Position numbers and translations under genes: made by a program. Below the pieces are notes generated by a model. It was given only the letters and a program-made list of their open reading frames with translations. It searched no databases and was not told the origin of the DNA. 40,773 nt of DNA from an uncultured Eubacteriales bacterium (GTDB lineage: Bacteria; Bacillota; Clostridia; Peptostreptococcales; Anaerovoracaceae): the NCBI GenBank assembly GCA_902798745.1, contig CADBXM010000015.1, positions 1 to 40,773 on the forward strand, read 5' to 3'. Shown here in pieces: positions 16,506-26,300 of this stretch (position 1 is the stretch's first letter; each line of letters opens with the position of its first letter).

Positions 16506-17948
16506 CTATTGTTGCGCTTCGATAACATTACCATCTTTATCGCGCGGTGTCATCTTATTGATTATAGTCCTTCTGATGCGTTTAGTATAGAGTATGGACA
16601 TCGTGACGCCTGCTACTTCAGCGCACGGGAACGCCCACCATACCATATCCACACCACCGATCTTGGCGAAAAAGTACGCGCAAGGGATGATTATCAGGAG
16701 CTGTCGCACCAGCGAGATGTTCATGCTGTAAATACTCTTTCCCAGCGCCTGGAACGCCGCGCCTCTCATTATCGCGTAACCCGCGAACGGGAAGTTGAGC
16801 GAGATGATATGAAGCGCAACCACGCCCATTGCCACCATCTCAGGAGGAGATTTGAAGAGCGCCATCAGTTCCTCTGGGAAGAGCCAGAATAAGATCGTGC
16901 CTACCGACATCATGCATATCCCATATCTCGCGCCTAGGCTCATGCACTTTTCCAGTCTGTCTTTTCTGTCTGCCCCGTAATTGTAGGCGATGATCGGGAC
17001 CGACGCGCTGTTCAATCCGAAGAGCGGCATGAATATGAAGCTCTGAAGTTTGAAGTAAACTCCGAATGTCGCGACCGCGAGAGGCGAGAACGATCCGAGT
17101 ATCTGGTTCAGGCAGAAGTTCATGACCGCACCGACAGACTGCAGCACTATAGATGGGATACCGATCCTATAGATATCACGCATCGTGCGAAGGTGTGGTC
17201 TGAGTTTTCTTATTGAAAGCGCTATCTCTTTGTTATATTTCCTGTTGAAGATATAACCGAGCACACAGCCGAGCAGCTGCCCGAATACAGTTGCCAGAGC
17301 GGCGCCTTTAGCCCCCATAGCAGGGAGTCCGAAGAAACCGAATATCAGTATCGGATCGACTATGGCATTGAAGATAGTGCCCGACAACTGCATGTAAAAT
17401 ATGAAGTTGGTCTTTCCGGTGCCCTGAAGAAGCCTTTCAAACATCGACTGCACCATAGGCGCTATCGAAAGCCACTGTGTGATCCTCAGATATACTATCG
17501 CATCCTCGGTTATCGTACCGGTATCGCCGGTAACGACCATACGCATCAAAGGCCCTGCCAGGCAACCTACCACAAAAAAGATCAGGTAATTGATCCCGGC
17601 AAGTATGAATCCGTTGTGCGCTACCTTGTCTGCCTTATCATATTCCTTGGCTCCGAGATATCTTGAGAGCAGGGCGCTCATACCCACGGCCGTTCCTATT
17701 CCGAAAGCTATGTTCAAACTCTGGAACGGGAAACAATATGATACGGCGGCCAACGAGTCTGTGCTGTAGTGCCCGAGATAGATGGAATCTACTATATTGT
17801 ATAGAGCCATCACAAACATCGACACCATAAGAGGTGCTGCCATTTTGAGCATCAGCGGATGTACGGGCTCTATACCCAGCTTGTCCGAATCACGTTTCTG
17901 ACGTGGCTCTTCGCTATTCGCTTCTTTCAGTTCTTTATTATCTTCCAA
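16506..17948 (-). CDS. MATE-family efflux transporter
   Basis: This 480-residue membrane protein has about twelve TM segments in two MatE repeats and exports cationic drugs or metabolites with Na+ or H+. Typical marks are MVSMFVMALYNIVDSIYLG near the start, the ISLNFPFAGYAIMRGAAFQALGK block in the second half, and a polar N-terminal tail. No ATG precedes the conserved N-terminus: an in-frame TAG lies directly before the TTG at 17948, which has AGAAGGA close by, so TTG is the likely start. The only later ATG would remove conserved residues. It lies 63 bases after the Ca2+ ATPase gene and 12 before trpS. Substrate is unknown. Confidence 0.92.
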   Translation of the reverse strand: MEDNKELKEANSEEPRQKRDSDKLGIEPVHPLMLKMAAPLMVSMFVMALYNIVDSIYLGHYSTDSLAAVSYCFPFQSLNIAFGIGTAVGMSALLSRYLGAKEYDKADKVAHNGFILAGINYLIFFVVGCLAGPLMRMVVTGDTGTITEDAIVYLRITQWLSIAPMVQSMFERLLQGTGKTNFIFYMQLSGTIFNAIVDPILIFGFFGLPAMGAKGAALATVFGQLLGCVLGYIFNRKYNKEIALSIRKLRPHLRTMRDIYRIGIPSIVLQSVGAVMNFCLNQILGSFSPLAVATFGVYFKLQSFIFMPLFGLNSASVPIIAYNYGADRKDRLEKCMSLGARYGICMMSVGTILFWLFPEELMALFKSPPEMVAMGVVALHIISLNFPFAGYAIMRGAAFQALGKSIYSMNISLVRQLLIIIPCAYFFAKIGGVDMVWWAFPCAEVAGVTMSILYTKRIRRTIINKMTPRDKDGNVIEAQQ

Positions 17949-18011
17949 CTATCCTTCTTATTATCTGTTACTTGTGTATCTGTATCCGTAACTCTTCTCT
18001 GACGTTCAACG

Positions 18012-20744
18012 TCACTCGGTCGAGTCTCCTTTGCTCTTTGCGGATGCCCGCTGTATCGCCTTCACGATCTCAACTATAGGTATTATAAGGATCGCAAGAC
18101 CCATTGCAATACCATATTCCTTAAGGTTGATCGTTGTGAACTCGAATATCTCGGCAAGAGCCGGGACCTCGATAACGACTGTCGTAAGGATCAGAGCTGC
18201 TATAGCCGAACCCCATAGCCACAGGTTTTGCTTTGAGAGTGTGAATATGGAGCGGCGGCGCGACCTCATATTGAACGAGTGGAATATCTCGCACATCGAC
18301 ATAGTGAGGAAGGCCATAGTGATGCCATCATTGCTCGCCGTTATATGCCACTGCCCGGTCTCGAGGAATTCTCCGACGAAATATGCTGTCAGTACGAGCA
18401 GACTGGTCACTCCACCCTGATAGATTATGTCTACATCCATACCGCCTGCGAACACGCCTTCTCTTGAGCTTCTCGGTTTCTGCTTCATGGCATCGCCTTC
18501 GCCATCTTCCATTCCCAGAGCGAGAGCAGGGAGCGAGTCCGTGATCAGGTTGATCCAAAGCAGATGAGCCGGCTTCAATATGGTGAAGTTCAGTATAGTA
18601 GCGATCAAAATCGAGATGACTTCACTGATATTAGTCGCAAGCAGGAACTGTATTGACTTGCGGATATTGGCGTAGATGCGGCGGCCTTCCTCGACAGCGG
18701 CAACTATCGTAGCGAAGTTGTCGTCGGCGAGTATCATGTCGGCGACGTTCTTTGTGACGTCGGTACCTGTGATGCCCATTCCGACTCCGATATCCGCCGA
18801 CTTGATGGCAGGAGCATCATTGACGCCATCGCCTGTCATGGCCGTGACCATATTTCTGGCGCGCCACGCCTTGACTATCCTTACTTTATGTTCAGGCTGC
18901 ACTCTCGCATACACCGAATATGTGCCTACCTTATTGAGCAATTCTTCATCCGACATATCGTCAAGAGCAGCTCCGAGTATAGCGTCATCAGCGCTCTCTA
19001 TAATACCGAGGTCCTTACCGATGGCTACAGCCGTATCGAGCTGGTCGCCCGTGATCATGATAGGTCTGATTCCTGCGGTGCGGCACTCAGCGACCGCCGC
19101 TTTTACTTCAGGCCTGATAGGGTCGATCATTCCGACGAGTCCAACAAAGACAAGATCCTGTTCGAGAGCCTTGTCGGAATAATCATTTGGCCGCTCGTGA
19201 TATACCCTGGCTGCGAGCGAGAGCACTCGTAGAGCCTTGCCGGCCATCCTGGCATTATCTCTTCTCACATTTGCCGCGAGATTCTCAGCCATAGGCTCGA
19301 TTCCGTGGTCTGTCAGTATATGTGTGCAGTGCTTCAGGACAACATCAGGAGCACCCTTTGTGAACTGTACATATTCTGACTTCGCGATGAGTTTGTCGAG
19401 TTCCGTGTCCAGGCCTGCAGGGGAGTCCATGTCGTTGTTCTTGTGGACGGTGGACATCATCTTACGGCCTGAGTCGAATGGGGCTTCTCCCACGCGAGGG
19501 AATAATTCCACGAGCTCAGTCTTAGGGAGGTTCTGAGTCGATGAGTAAGCTACCAGAGCTGCCTCTGTAGGCTCACCCACAACTTCCTCTACGCCGTTTT
19601 CTCCTATCTTAAGTTCAGCATCGCAGCAAAGCGCCATGCCCGCGGCGAGAAGATCGCGGTCCTGACCTGCGTAATCCACGACTGTCATCTTGTTCTGCGT
19701 GAGTGTACCTGTCTTGTCTGAGCAGATGACCTGAGCGCAGCCGAGGGTCTCTACAGCTGTGAGGCGTCTGATGACTGCGTTCTTTTGCGACATCTTGGTG
19801 ACTCCCATTGAGAGCACTATCGTGACTACCGCGACAAGCCCCTCCGGGATAGCTGCCACGGCAAGCGATATGGCAAGCATGAAAGTGTCGATCATGACGT
19901 CCATGCTGAACTTGCCTGCCTTGATAACTCCGAGGGCAAATATGAACACGCAGATCCCGAGCACCAGCTTGGTAAGGATCTTGGAAAGCTGCGCAAGTTT
20001 GATCTGAAGCGGAGTGAGTTCCTGCTCGGCCTGAGCAAGCGCGTCTGCGATCTTGCCCATCTCGGTATCCATTCCGGTAGCGGTGACCACAGCTCTGCCC
20101 CTGCCGTACACGACAGTGCTTCCCATGTATACCATGTTCTTGCGGTCTCCGAGCGGAACGTCCTTGGCGCCTGCCTCTATCGTGAGTGTATCTGTCTGCT
20201 TGGTCGCAGGTACCGACTCTCCTGTGAGGGCCGCTTCCTCTATCTTTAGGGATGCATCTTCAATTATGCGCCCATCTGCAGGCACGCTGTCTCCCGCTTC
20301 AAGTATGACTACATCACCTACCACCAACTCGCTGTTTTCTACGCTGACGATCTGCCCGTCCCTAAGCACATGGGAAGTAGCAGCTGTCATCTTCTTGAGA
20401 GCTTCGATTGCTTCCTCTGCTTTGTTCTCCTGAACAACGCCGAGCACTGAATTGAGCACCACGACGAATAATATAATGAAGACATCCGAAGGACTCTCGC
20501 CCTGATAGATCGAAGTGATCAGTGACAGCAACGCAGCCGCCAGCAGTATGATGATCATCGGGTCTTTCATCTGATCGAAGAAACGAAGCAGGCTGCTTCT
20601 TTTCTTAGCTTCTATTAATTTGTTGGGACCGTCCGTTTCAAGCCTTTTAGCGGCTTCGTCGGCAGCAAGCCCTTCGACACCGGTACCTGCTATCTCAAGC
20701 ACTTTTTCCGTGTCTTCCAAGTACGGTCTGTATCCTTCTTCCAT
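18012..20744 (-). CDS. Cation P-type ATPase, SERCA-like Ca2+ pump (P2A)
   Basis: This 910-residue pump exports cytosolic Ca2+ at the cost of ATP. The start is ATG 20744 behind AGGAAA. An N-terminal cation-ATPase domain is followed by TGES in the actuator domain, PEGL in TM4 (AAIPEGL), the phosphorylated DKTGTLTQNK, the nucleotide-binding domain, MITGDQ, TGDGVNDAPAIKSADIG, and the C-terminal TM bundle. Ca2+-ligand positions are recognisable: Glu in PEGL, Asn and Glu in ATNISEVIS (TM5), and Asn/Thr/Asp in NLITDSLPALALG (TM6). Both calcium sites may therefore be present; bacterial LMCA1-type pumps have only one. It appears to be the first gene of a run with the MATE and trpS genes. A 15-base palindrome TGACGT-N3-ACGTCA spans its stop. 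Confidence 0.93.
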   Translation of the reverse strand: MEEGYRPYLEDTEKVLEIAGTGVEGLAADEAAKRLETDGPNKLIEAKKRSSLLRFFDQMKDPMIIILLAAALLSLITSIYQGESPSDVFIILFVVVLNSVLGVVQENKAEEAIEALKKMTAATSHVLRDGQIVSVENSELVVGDVVILEAGDSVPADGRIIEDASLKIEEAALTGESVPATKQTDTLTIEAGAKDVPLGDRKNMVYMGSTVVYGRGRAVVTATGMDTEMGKIADALAQAEQELTPLQIKLAQLSKILTKLVLGICVFIFALGVIKAGKFSMDVMIDTFMLAISLAVAAIPEGLVAVVTIVLSMGVTKMSQKNAVIRRLTAVETLGCAQVICSDKTGTLTQNKMTVVDYAGQDRDLLAAGMALCCDAELKIGENGVEEVVGEPTEAALVAYSSTQNLPKTELVELFPRVGEAPFDSGRKMMSTVHKNNDMDSPAGLDTELDKLIAKSEYVQFTKGAPDVVLKHCTHILTDHGIEPMAENLAANVRRDNARMAGKALRVLSLAARVYHERPNDYSDKALEQDLVFVGLVGMIDPIRPEVKAAVAECRTAGIRPIMITGDQLDTAVAIGKDLGIIESADDAILGAALDDMSDEELLNKVGTYSVYARVQPEHKVRIVKAWRARNMVTAMTGDGVNDAPAIKSADIGVGMGITGTDVTKNVADMILADDNFATIVAAVEEGRRIYANIRKSIQFLLATNISEVISILIATILNFTILKPAHLLWINLITDSLPALALGMEDGEGDAMKQKPRSSREGVFAGGMDVDIIYQGGVTSLLVLTAYFVGEFLETGQWHITASNDGITMAFLTMSMCEIFHSFNMRSRRRSIFTLSKQNLWLWGSAIAALILTTVVIEVPALAEIFEFTTINLKEYGIAMGLAILIIPIVEIVKAIQRASAKSKGDSTE

Positions 20745-20908
20745 AACTGTTTCCTGTCTGTTCCTTTCAGTACAAAAACGCTTTGATATTCTATCACTAT
20801 CGCGGTCAATTTTCTACAATTCATATTACTTTATGATTACTTTCCGACGGGTAATTCAGGAAGTGCTTTAGCTTATAGCTATCATTAACAAAAATTTATA
20901 CAAAATGC

Positions 20909-20937
20909 TTGAAATTTCAAAGATATTGGAATTTCAA
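20909..20937. promoter_or_regulatory. Two tandem 12-bp palindromes, candidate operator
   Basis: TTGAAATTTCAA (20909-20920) is a perfect palindrome. TTGGAATTTCAA (20926-20937) repeats it with one change, 17 bases start to start. Together they sit about 50 bases upstream of the AgcS -35. The spacing and symmetry suggest a dimeric regulator binding twice. Confidence 0.5.
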
Positions 20938-20988
20938 GAATTGTGATGCTTTTGTGAAAACATGACAAATAATTGTCGTAGATTTTGT

Positions 20989-21020
20989 TTGACATCAATT
21001 TGCCTACATCTTAATATAAT
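20989..21020 (+). promoter_or_regulatory. Promoter of the AgcS gene
   Basis: TTGACA (20989-20994) is followed after 17 bases by TAATAT (21012-21017), overlapping a TATAAT at 20-base spacing. The leader is about 45 bases and ends in a strong AAGGAGG five bases before the ATG. Confidence 0.75.
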
Positions 21021-21068
21021 AGTGTTAACTACTATCGTTATAGATAGGAGGAATGTAAGGAGGTTTTT

Positions 21069-22517
21069 ATGGAAAAATTTATGAGCATTAATGATGCCAT
21101 TAACGGTTTCGTTTGGGGACCGGTAATGCTCATCCTTCTTATTGGATGCGGTGTTTACCTCAGTATCCGCATGGGATTCATCCAGTTCACAAAATTTGGA
21201 TTCGCCATGAGGAACACTCTTGGTAAAGTATTCAATAAGCAGGATGCCGGAGAAGGAGAAGTAACTCCTTTCCAGGCTGTATCGACAGCTTTGGCATCTA
21301 CCGTAGGTACCGGTAATATCGCCGGTGTTACAGGAGCTATCTTCGCTGGCGGCCCTGGTGCTGTATTCTGGATGTGGCTCTCCGCTATCTTCGGAATGTG
21401 CACAAAGTATGCTGAGGTTCTCCTCGCTGTTAACTACCGTGAGAAGAATATCAAAGGCGACTGGGTAGGCGGACCGATGTACTACATCAAGAACGGTCTC
21501 GGCAAGAGCTGGAAATGGCTCGGCGGTCTGTTCTGCGTATTCGGAGCACTCGCTGCTTTCGGTATCGGTAACATGACTCAGGTTAACACTATCGCTTCTT
21601 CGATCAACTCTTGTATCGATGCGTTCGGCGGTAATGTTGAGGCAAGCACAGTCGGAGTCTTCGGACAGACAGTTCCTGTTTCCAGCATCGTGATCGGTGT
21701 TATCATCATGGTACTTGTTGCCATCGTACTCTTCGGCGGCATCAAGGGTATCGGAAGAGTTACTGAGAAGCTGGTTCCGTTCATGGCAGTCGTTTACATC
21801 CTCGCTGCACTGATCGTTGTAATCGTCAACATCAAGTACATCGGAAACGTATTCGGAGTTATCTTCGGTGAAGCATTCACACCACGCGCAGCTATCGGCG
21901 GCGGCATCGGACTCACGATCCAGAAGGGATTCGCTCGTGGAGTATTCTCCAACGAGGCCGGCCTTGGTTCCGCTCCTATGGCTCACGCTGCTACATCTGA
22001 AACAAATCCTGTACGTCAGGGACTCTACGGAATCTTCGAAGTATTCATGGATACGATCGTTATCTGCACACTTACTTCTTTCGTAGTAATCATCGGAAAC
22101 CTGAATGGTGCTGTTACCAGCCTCCAGATCGGTGAATCCGGTGCAGGAACAGCTCAGGTAATCGAGTCCTTCAGTGGAGTCTTCGGTGCCAAACTCGGAT
22201 CACTCATCGTAGCTGTCGGTATCGCATGCTTCGCGTTCTCGACAGTACTTGGTTGGTCACTGTACGGCATCCGTTGCTTCGAGTTCCTCTTCGGAACAAA
22301 GGCTTCTGCGATTTATAAGTGGGTATTCATCGTAGTAATCTTCGTTGGTACTACACTGGCACTCGAAACAGTATGGGGTATCGCAGATACACTCAACGGT
22401 CTGATGGCAATTCCAAACCTGATCGCAGTCTTCGCTCTGTCGCCTGTAGTAATCAAGCTTACTAAGGAATTCTTCGCAGATCCGAAGAATCTCGACAGAC
22501 CTAAAAAGTCTGCATAG
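21069..22517 (+). CDS. agcS: Sodium:alanine (amino acid carrier) symporter, AgcS family
   Basis: This 482-residue inner-membrane carrier takes up alanine or glycine with Na+. The start is ATG 21069 with AAGGAGG at five bases. Family marks are TALASTVGTGNIAGVTGAI in the early unwound helix (substrate and Na+ site), GGPMYYIKNGLG, and the signature GFARGVFSNEAGLGSAPMAHA in the middle. About eleven TM segments are present and length is typical. Codon use is biased (many GTA, CTC, ATC, GGC), which, with the strong promoter and ribosome site, points to high expression. It is monocistronic between its own promoter and a strong terminator. The tandem palindromes upstream may control it. Confidence 0.95.
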   Translation: MEKFMSINDAINGFVWGPVMLILLIGCGVYLSIRMGFIQFTKFGFAMRNTLGKVFNKQDAGEGEVTPFQAVSTALASTVGTGNIAGVTGAIFAGGPGAVFWMWLSAIFGMCTKYAEVLLAVNYREKNIKGDWVGGPMYYIKNGLGKSWKWLGGLFCVFGALAAFGIGNMTQVNTIASSINSCIDAFGGNVEASTVGVFGQTVPVSSIVIGVIIMVLVAIVLFGGIKGIGRVTEKLVPFMAVVYILAALIVVIVNIKYIGNVFGVIFGEAFTPRAAIGGGIGLTIQKGFARGVFSNEAGLGSAPMAHAATSETNPVRQGLYGIFEVFMDTIVICTLTSFVVIIGNLNGAVTSLQIGESGAGTAQVIESFSGVFGAKLGSLIVAVGIACFAFSTVLGWSLYGIRCFEFLFGTKASAIYKWVFIVVIFVGTTLALETVWGIADTLNGLMAIPNLIAVFALSPVVIKLTKEFFADPKNLDRPKKSA

Positions 22518-22555
22518 TCAGGACTGAATTATCCTGATCAAACGATCGATCAAAA

Positions 22556-22586
22556 GGACCTTGCGCTAAGCGCAGGGTCCTTTTTT
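22556..22586 (+). terminator. Intrinsic terminator of AgcS
   Basis: GGACC-TTGCGC pairs with GCGCAG-GGTCC around loop TAA (22556-22580, one G-T pair), followed by six T. A smaller hairpin TCAGG...CCTGA (22518-22539) lies between it and the stop. Confidence 0.93.
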
Positions 22587-22632
22587 ACCGCGTAAATCTC
22601 TCTATTATGTATAATTCTTTCTTGGCAAAATA

Positions 22633-22653
22633 AGAGCGCCTTTCCGGCGCTCT
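22633..22653 (-). terminator. Terminator of the 152-residue membrane protein gene
   Basis: AGAGCGCC and GGCGCTCT enclose TTTCC. Read on the minus strand the hairpin is followed by TTATTTTG and lies 12 bases after the stop. Confidence 0.75.
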
Positions 22654-22665
22654 GTGTTGTCCGCT

Positions 22666-23124
22666 TTATTTTTTCTTCCTTGATTGTGGTGTCTCGATGA
22701 TCGGCTCTGCCTTTACTTTTCTCCACAGCCTTCTGGCTGATTCGATCTGTTTGACATCGGTGTTTCTCTTGCGAAGCTCGTTGATATACATATCCTCAGT
22801 CATACCGATCTGCTTGTAATATGTGATCATCGCCTTCTGAGTATGTCTGAGATACAGCCACAGACCTCCCATCATTGCAGCCAGCAAAACTGTGCCGATC
22901 AATACGCCCTTCCACTTAAGAGTAATCGCCAGCGCCACACTGATCGCGAGCCAAATCACTCCTGCGACTATCAGACCTATCCTGAGAGTCTTCTGTGTAA
23001 AGCCCTTAGGCTTCTTTACGTTGTTTGCCAGCATCTGCTGTCTGTAAAGATTCTTCTGATAACCGCCCGATGGACGATTGTACTGCATATTGCCCTGCAT
23101 TTTGCCGTATCTGTTCTTAGCCAT
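22666..23124 (-). CDS. Small membrane protein with two TM helices, unknown function
   Basis: This 152-residue protein is not one I recognise. Residues 1-45 are basic and Gln/Asn/Tyr-rich (KNRYGKMQGNMQYNRPSGGY). Two TM helices follow at about 47-69 and 73-92, joined by a short WKGV turn, then a charged C-terminal tail (KQIGMTEDMYINELRKRN...) ending in RKKK. Charge distribution predicts both ends inside the cell, with a short outside turn. The ATG at 23124 has a distant AAAGGA. It is a single gene between its own terminator and that of the large repeat protein. A structural or scaffold role is possible, but nothing in the sequence fixes it. Confidence 0.75.
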   Translation of the reverse strand: MAKNRYGKMQGNMQYNRPSGGYQKNLYRQQMLANNVKKPKGFTQKTLRIGLIVAGVIWLAISVALAITLKWKGVLIGTVLLAAMMGGLWLYLRHTQKAMITYYKQIGMTEDMYINELRKRNTDVKQIESARRLWRKVKAEPIIETPQSRKKK

Positions 23125-23237
23125 TTGTTTTCTTTGTTTCCTTTCCCGTCTGTATACGAGTTTGATCTTTCTTGTCTTTCCCTACTATTGTACATATTTT
23201 TTTCTAAATTGAAAGTGTTTTATTCAAGTCTGAAAAC

Positions 23238-23269
23238 AGGCGGGGTAGCCATATCTGACTGCCCCGCCT
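23238..23269 (-). terminator. Terminator of the large repeat protein gene
   Basis: AGGCGGGGTAG (23238-23248) pairs with CTGCCCCGCCT (23259-23269, one G-T pair). Read on the minus strand it follows the stop of the repeat protein and is followed by GTTTTCAG. Confidence 0.8.
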
Positions 23270-23310
23270 TCCGGTCATTTTATTCCGGTGTATCTGTGTC
23301 GTTTCACAGA

Positions 23311-26300
23311 CTATTCAGCATCTTCCTCGAATTCACTTCCGTTAGATGCTGCCTTGTTAACGATAGCCGATACTACCTGAACTGCCAGGAGACCTGCCAT
23401 AAGAGGTGTCCACTTGTCGAATGCCACCGCCGTGCCTGAAAGGTTCTCCGTAATGAAGAATGCTATCGGTGCTGCGACTCCGGCAATAGCTCCTACGATC
23501 TTAGACGCAAGCATTTTCTTGTCGGCAGCCTCATCCTCATATTCATCATCGTCCTCTCTCTTGCGGAAGAGCGCGATCACTGCGCCAAGTGCTGTCAGAG
23601 CAGCAAGCACAAGGTTAGCAACCGACCATGCATTGGCCAAAGGAGTTGGCTCATCTTCGATGATGCTTTCAGGTGTCTCCGCCTGTGGCGTCGGCTCATC
23701 TTCGATGTCCTCTGCAGGCTCCGCAGGAGCTGCAGGAGGAGCGGCTGTTGCCGCTGCCGCCGCTACCGGATTATCATCGTCATCGTCGTTCGAATCGTTA
23801 TCATTGTCCGAATCGTCATCATCGTCAGAATCGTCATCATCGTCAGAATCATCATCATTGTCAGGGATAGGTGTTGCAGTATAAGTTGCTGTGTACGTTG
23901 CATCCTCTGTCACTTCTGCGATTTCAGGATCCCATCCCGCAAACTCATAAGTGTTCTTGCTGTCAGATGCCTTTGTAGGATCTGCAGGCTTCTGTATCTG
24001 GTCTGCCGGTGTACCGTAATCGTACTGAGTCTCGCTGAGAACTTTTCCGTTTTCATCCTTGAATGTGACAGTGTACTTGTTCACCGATTTATTATAGGTA
24101 GCAGTATATGTCGCATCCCCTGTGACCTCCGCGATCGCAGGATCCCACCCTGCGAAGGTATAGGTGTACTGAGCGTCAGCCGGCTTGGTCGGGTCATCAG
24201 GTTTCCCGATGTCCTGTGCCGATGTACCATAATTATACTGAGTCTCGCTGAGCACACTGCCGTCATCGTCAACGAACTTGACCGTGTACTTTTTGACAGA
24301 CCATATAGCGTAAAGTGTTACGCCCGGAGAGGCAAGGTCATCATCAGTTATTGTGATCGTGCCTCCAGCCGGATAGTCAGGTGTCTTTGCTTCCGCGCCC
24401 TTTGCCCAGCCAAGGAATTCGTAGTGCTCTCTTTCAGGAGTGTTGTCAGGTAAAGTTTTATCCCCGGCTTCTACGACCTTCATAGGCTCAGGCATATTCG
24501 TTACCGTATCGCTACCGGCGTTCTCATCAAAATCTATACCGAAGTAAATGGTGATCGTGCCAAGCCCGGCTTCCTCATCTTCGACAACCGTATAGTTGTA
24601 TTTCTTTGCGGATGCTGTCTCCAGATCGTTTTCCCAATCATCCGGCTTGCCCCAATCAACGTCGTAACCATTTTCAGTCTGACCGACCTCAGTCCTTGTG
24701 CCGGTGGTTCTGATGTTTACTGTTTCGTTCTTGAAGAGTGTAACATGAGTTCCACCATACGCAATAGCCGTTTCGTTATCGCCCAGTTTTACTGTGCCGC
24801 CGGCTGTGAGTGGCTCTCCGTCAAACACTTTTTCGGCACTTTCGGTTGAAATTTTGATTTCAGCAGGTATGATCTTAAGCACGCCATTGTCGATCTCTAT
24901 ATATGGCGCATTAGGCATCCTCAATAATATTCCGGTCACTAATTCCCTATAATACAGAGGGGCGCTCATAGGTGTTGAATAATGACCGACATTTGTGCCT
25001 GACGCCCCAATACCGTCAACTCTCGCGAAAATGTCATTACCGATTATTGCTGTATCGCCTACTTGGATGTATGTACCGCCACCTTGATGAGCGATACTAC
25101 CACCACCCTTAATGTCTTCCGGACCGATGCTATGTTCTTCAGCATCGTACGGGTATTCAACATCATCGATTGAAAGTTTCGCAAGTTCATTGTAGGACAC
25201 GCGTCCCCAAATTGCGTAGAGATTTATAATGTTAGCATCTCCTGTGGTGAATGTATCTCCCGGATAGTAGGACGGATTATCAGCATTGGATCTCGTTGCC
25301 CACCCACGGAACAGGTAAGAAGATGTCGCCGTTGAAGGCCTTGTTGGTATTTCTGTAGTTAACCTGGTTCTTGAGTTTTTATAAATGCCTTGTCCAATAC
25401 TTCTCCATGCATCTGAACCGCTGCCCGGGTAGTTTTCATAATAACGCATTACCACTTTGTCTCGATCCCAGATTGCATATAGCACCATTCCGCCTTCAGG
25501 CATTTCAACCATTTGTCCCGGTTGATAGGAATCACCTTCACCGTTTGAAGCTGTGTTCCATTCAACCAAGACATATCCACTACAGCTTGCCTCTCCAAGT
25601 TGCACTCCGACTCCTATACCCGAAGTAACCGGATTAGGAATCGTTGCAGGATCACTTGTATTTTTCCTATATGAGATAGTCGCTTCTGTTGTGTACTTGC
25701 CGTAGAAAGCTTTATCTCCATCAGCTATGCGGAAGTCTGATTCGACAGCTTTCTTTGTGCATTCTTCGTCAGTATACCATCCGTAGAATGTGTAGTCTTC
25801 AACCTCTGGCATATCAGGGGCAGTAAAGGTTGAGCCATTGTAGACCTCCAGTTCGTCTCCATACGGATCGAAACCGCTTCCACCCGGATTCTGAACATTA
25901 AAAGTCACTTTATACTTTATCGGCATTACTTTGACATAGAAATACTCAGAACTCCAAGTCCAATCCCAATTAATATTGCCGTATCTGTGTCTGACCGTAA
26001 CGTTTTGTTCACTTCTCGAGGTATTATTATTAGTTAATAATTTGGTAGCAGCATCAAAATGGGTATAGTTTCCCCCTGCAGTAACCTGCCAATCGCCATA
26101 TCTGCCCTGATTACCCGTAATACTCGAAACAAGCGTGACCGAGTCGGGATACTCCAGCACTAAACGGTGCGAGGTGGAATTTGGTTGATTGCTTCCATCC
26201 CCGTTTGGATCTGATGCACTTGCTCCGGATACATAGATCGTGAAGTGACCGGTATCGAATTGTTGCTTATCGGCTGTAGCAACACTCGTTCCCATCTCCG

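Larger units (their letters stand above)
20745..21068. other. Divergent intergenic region, Ca2+ ATPase / AgcS
   Basis: These 324 AT-rich bases contain no credible gene. They hold the tandem palindromes at 20909-20937, the AgcS promoter (20989-21020), an imperfect palindrome ATAGTGTTAACTACTAT just after it, and two successive AGGAGG sites (21046-21051 and 21058-21063). The second is properly spaced for AgcS. The first is one base from an ATG-TAA pair and is probably not used. No convincing promoter for the ATPase was found. Confidence 0.6.

Noticed and set aside
21046-21058. AGGAGG followed by ATG-TAA, a possible start-stop element before AgcS
   Set aside because: Only one base separates the ribosome site from the ATG, too close for initiation; more likely chance sequence before the true site.
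20934-21986. A 350-codon minus-strand frame opposite AgcS
   Set aside because: It lies across a gene with strong family motifs and is a by-product of that gene's biased codon use; the composition (Ser, Asp, Cys, His rich) is not protein-like.
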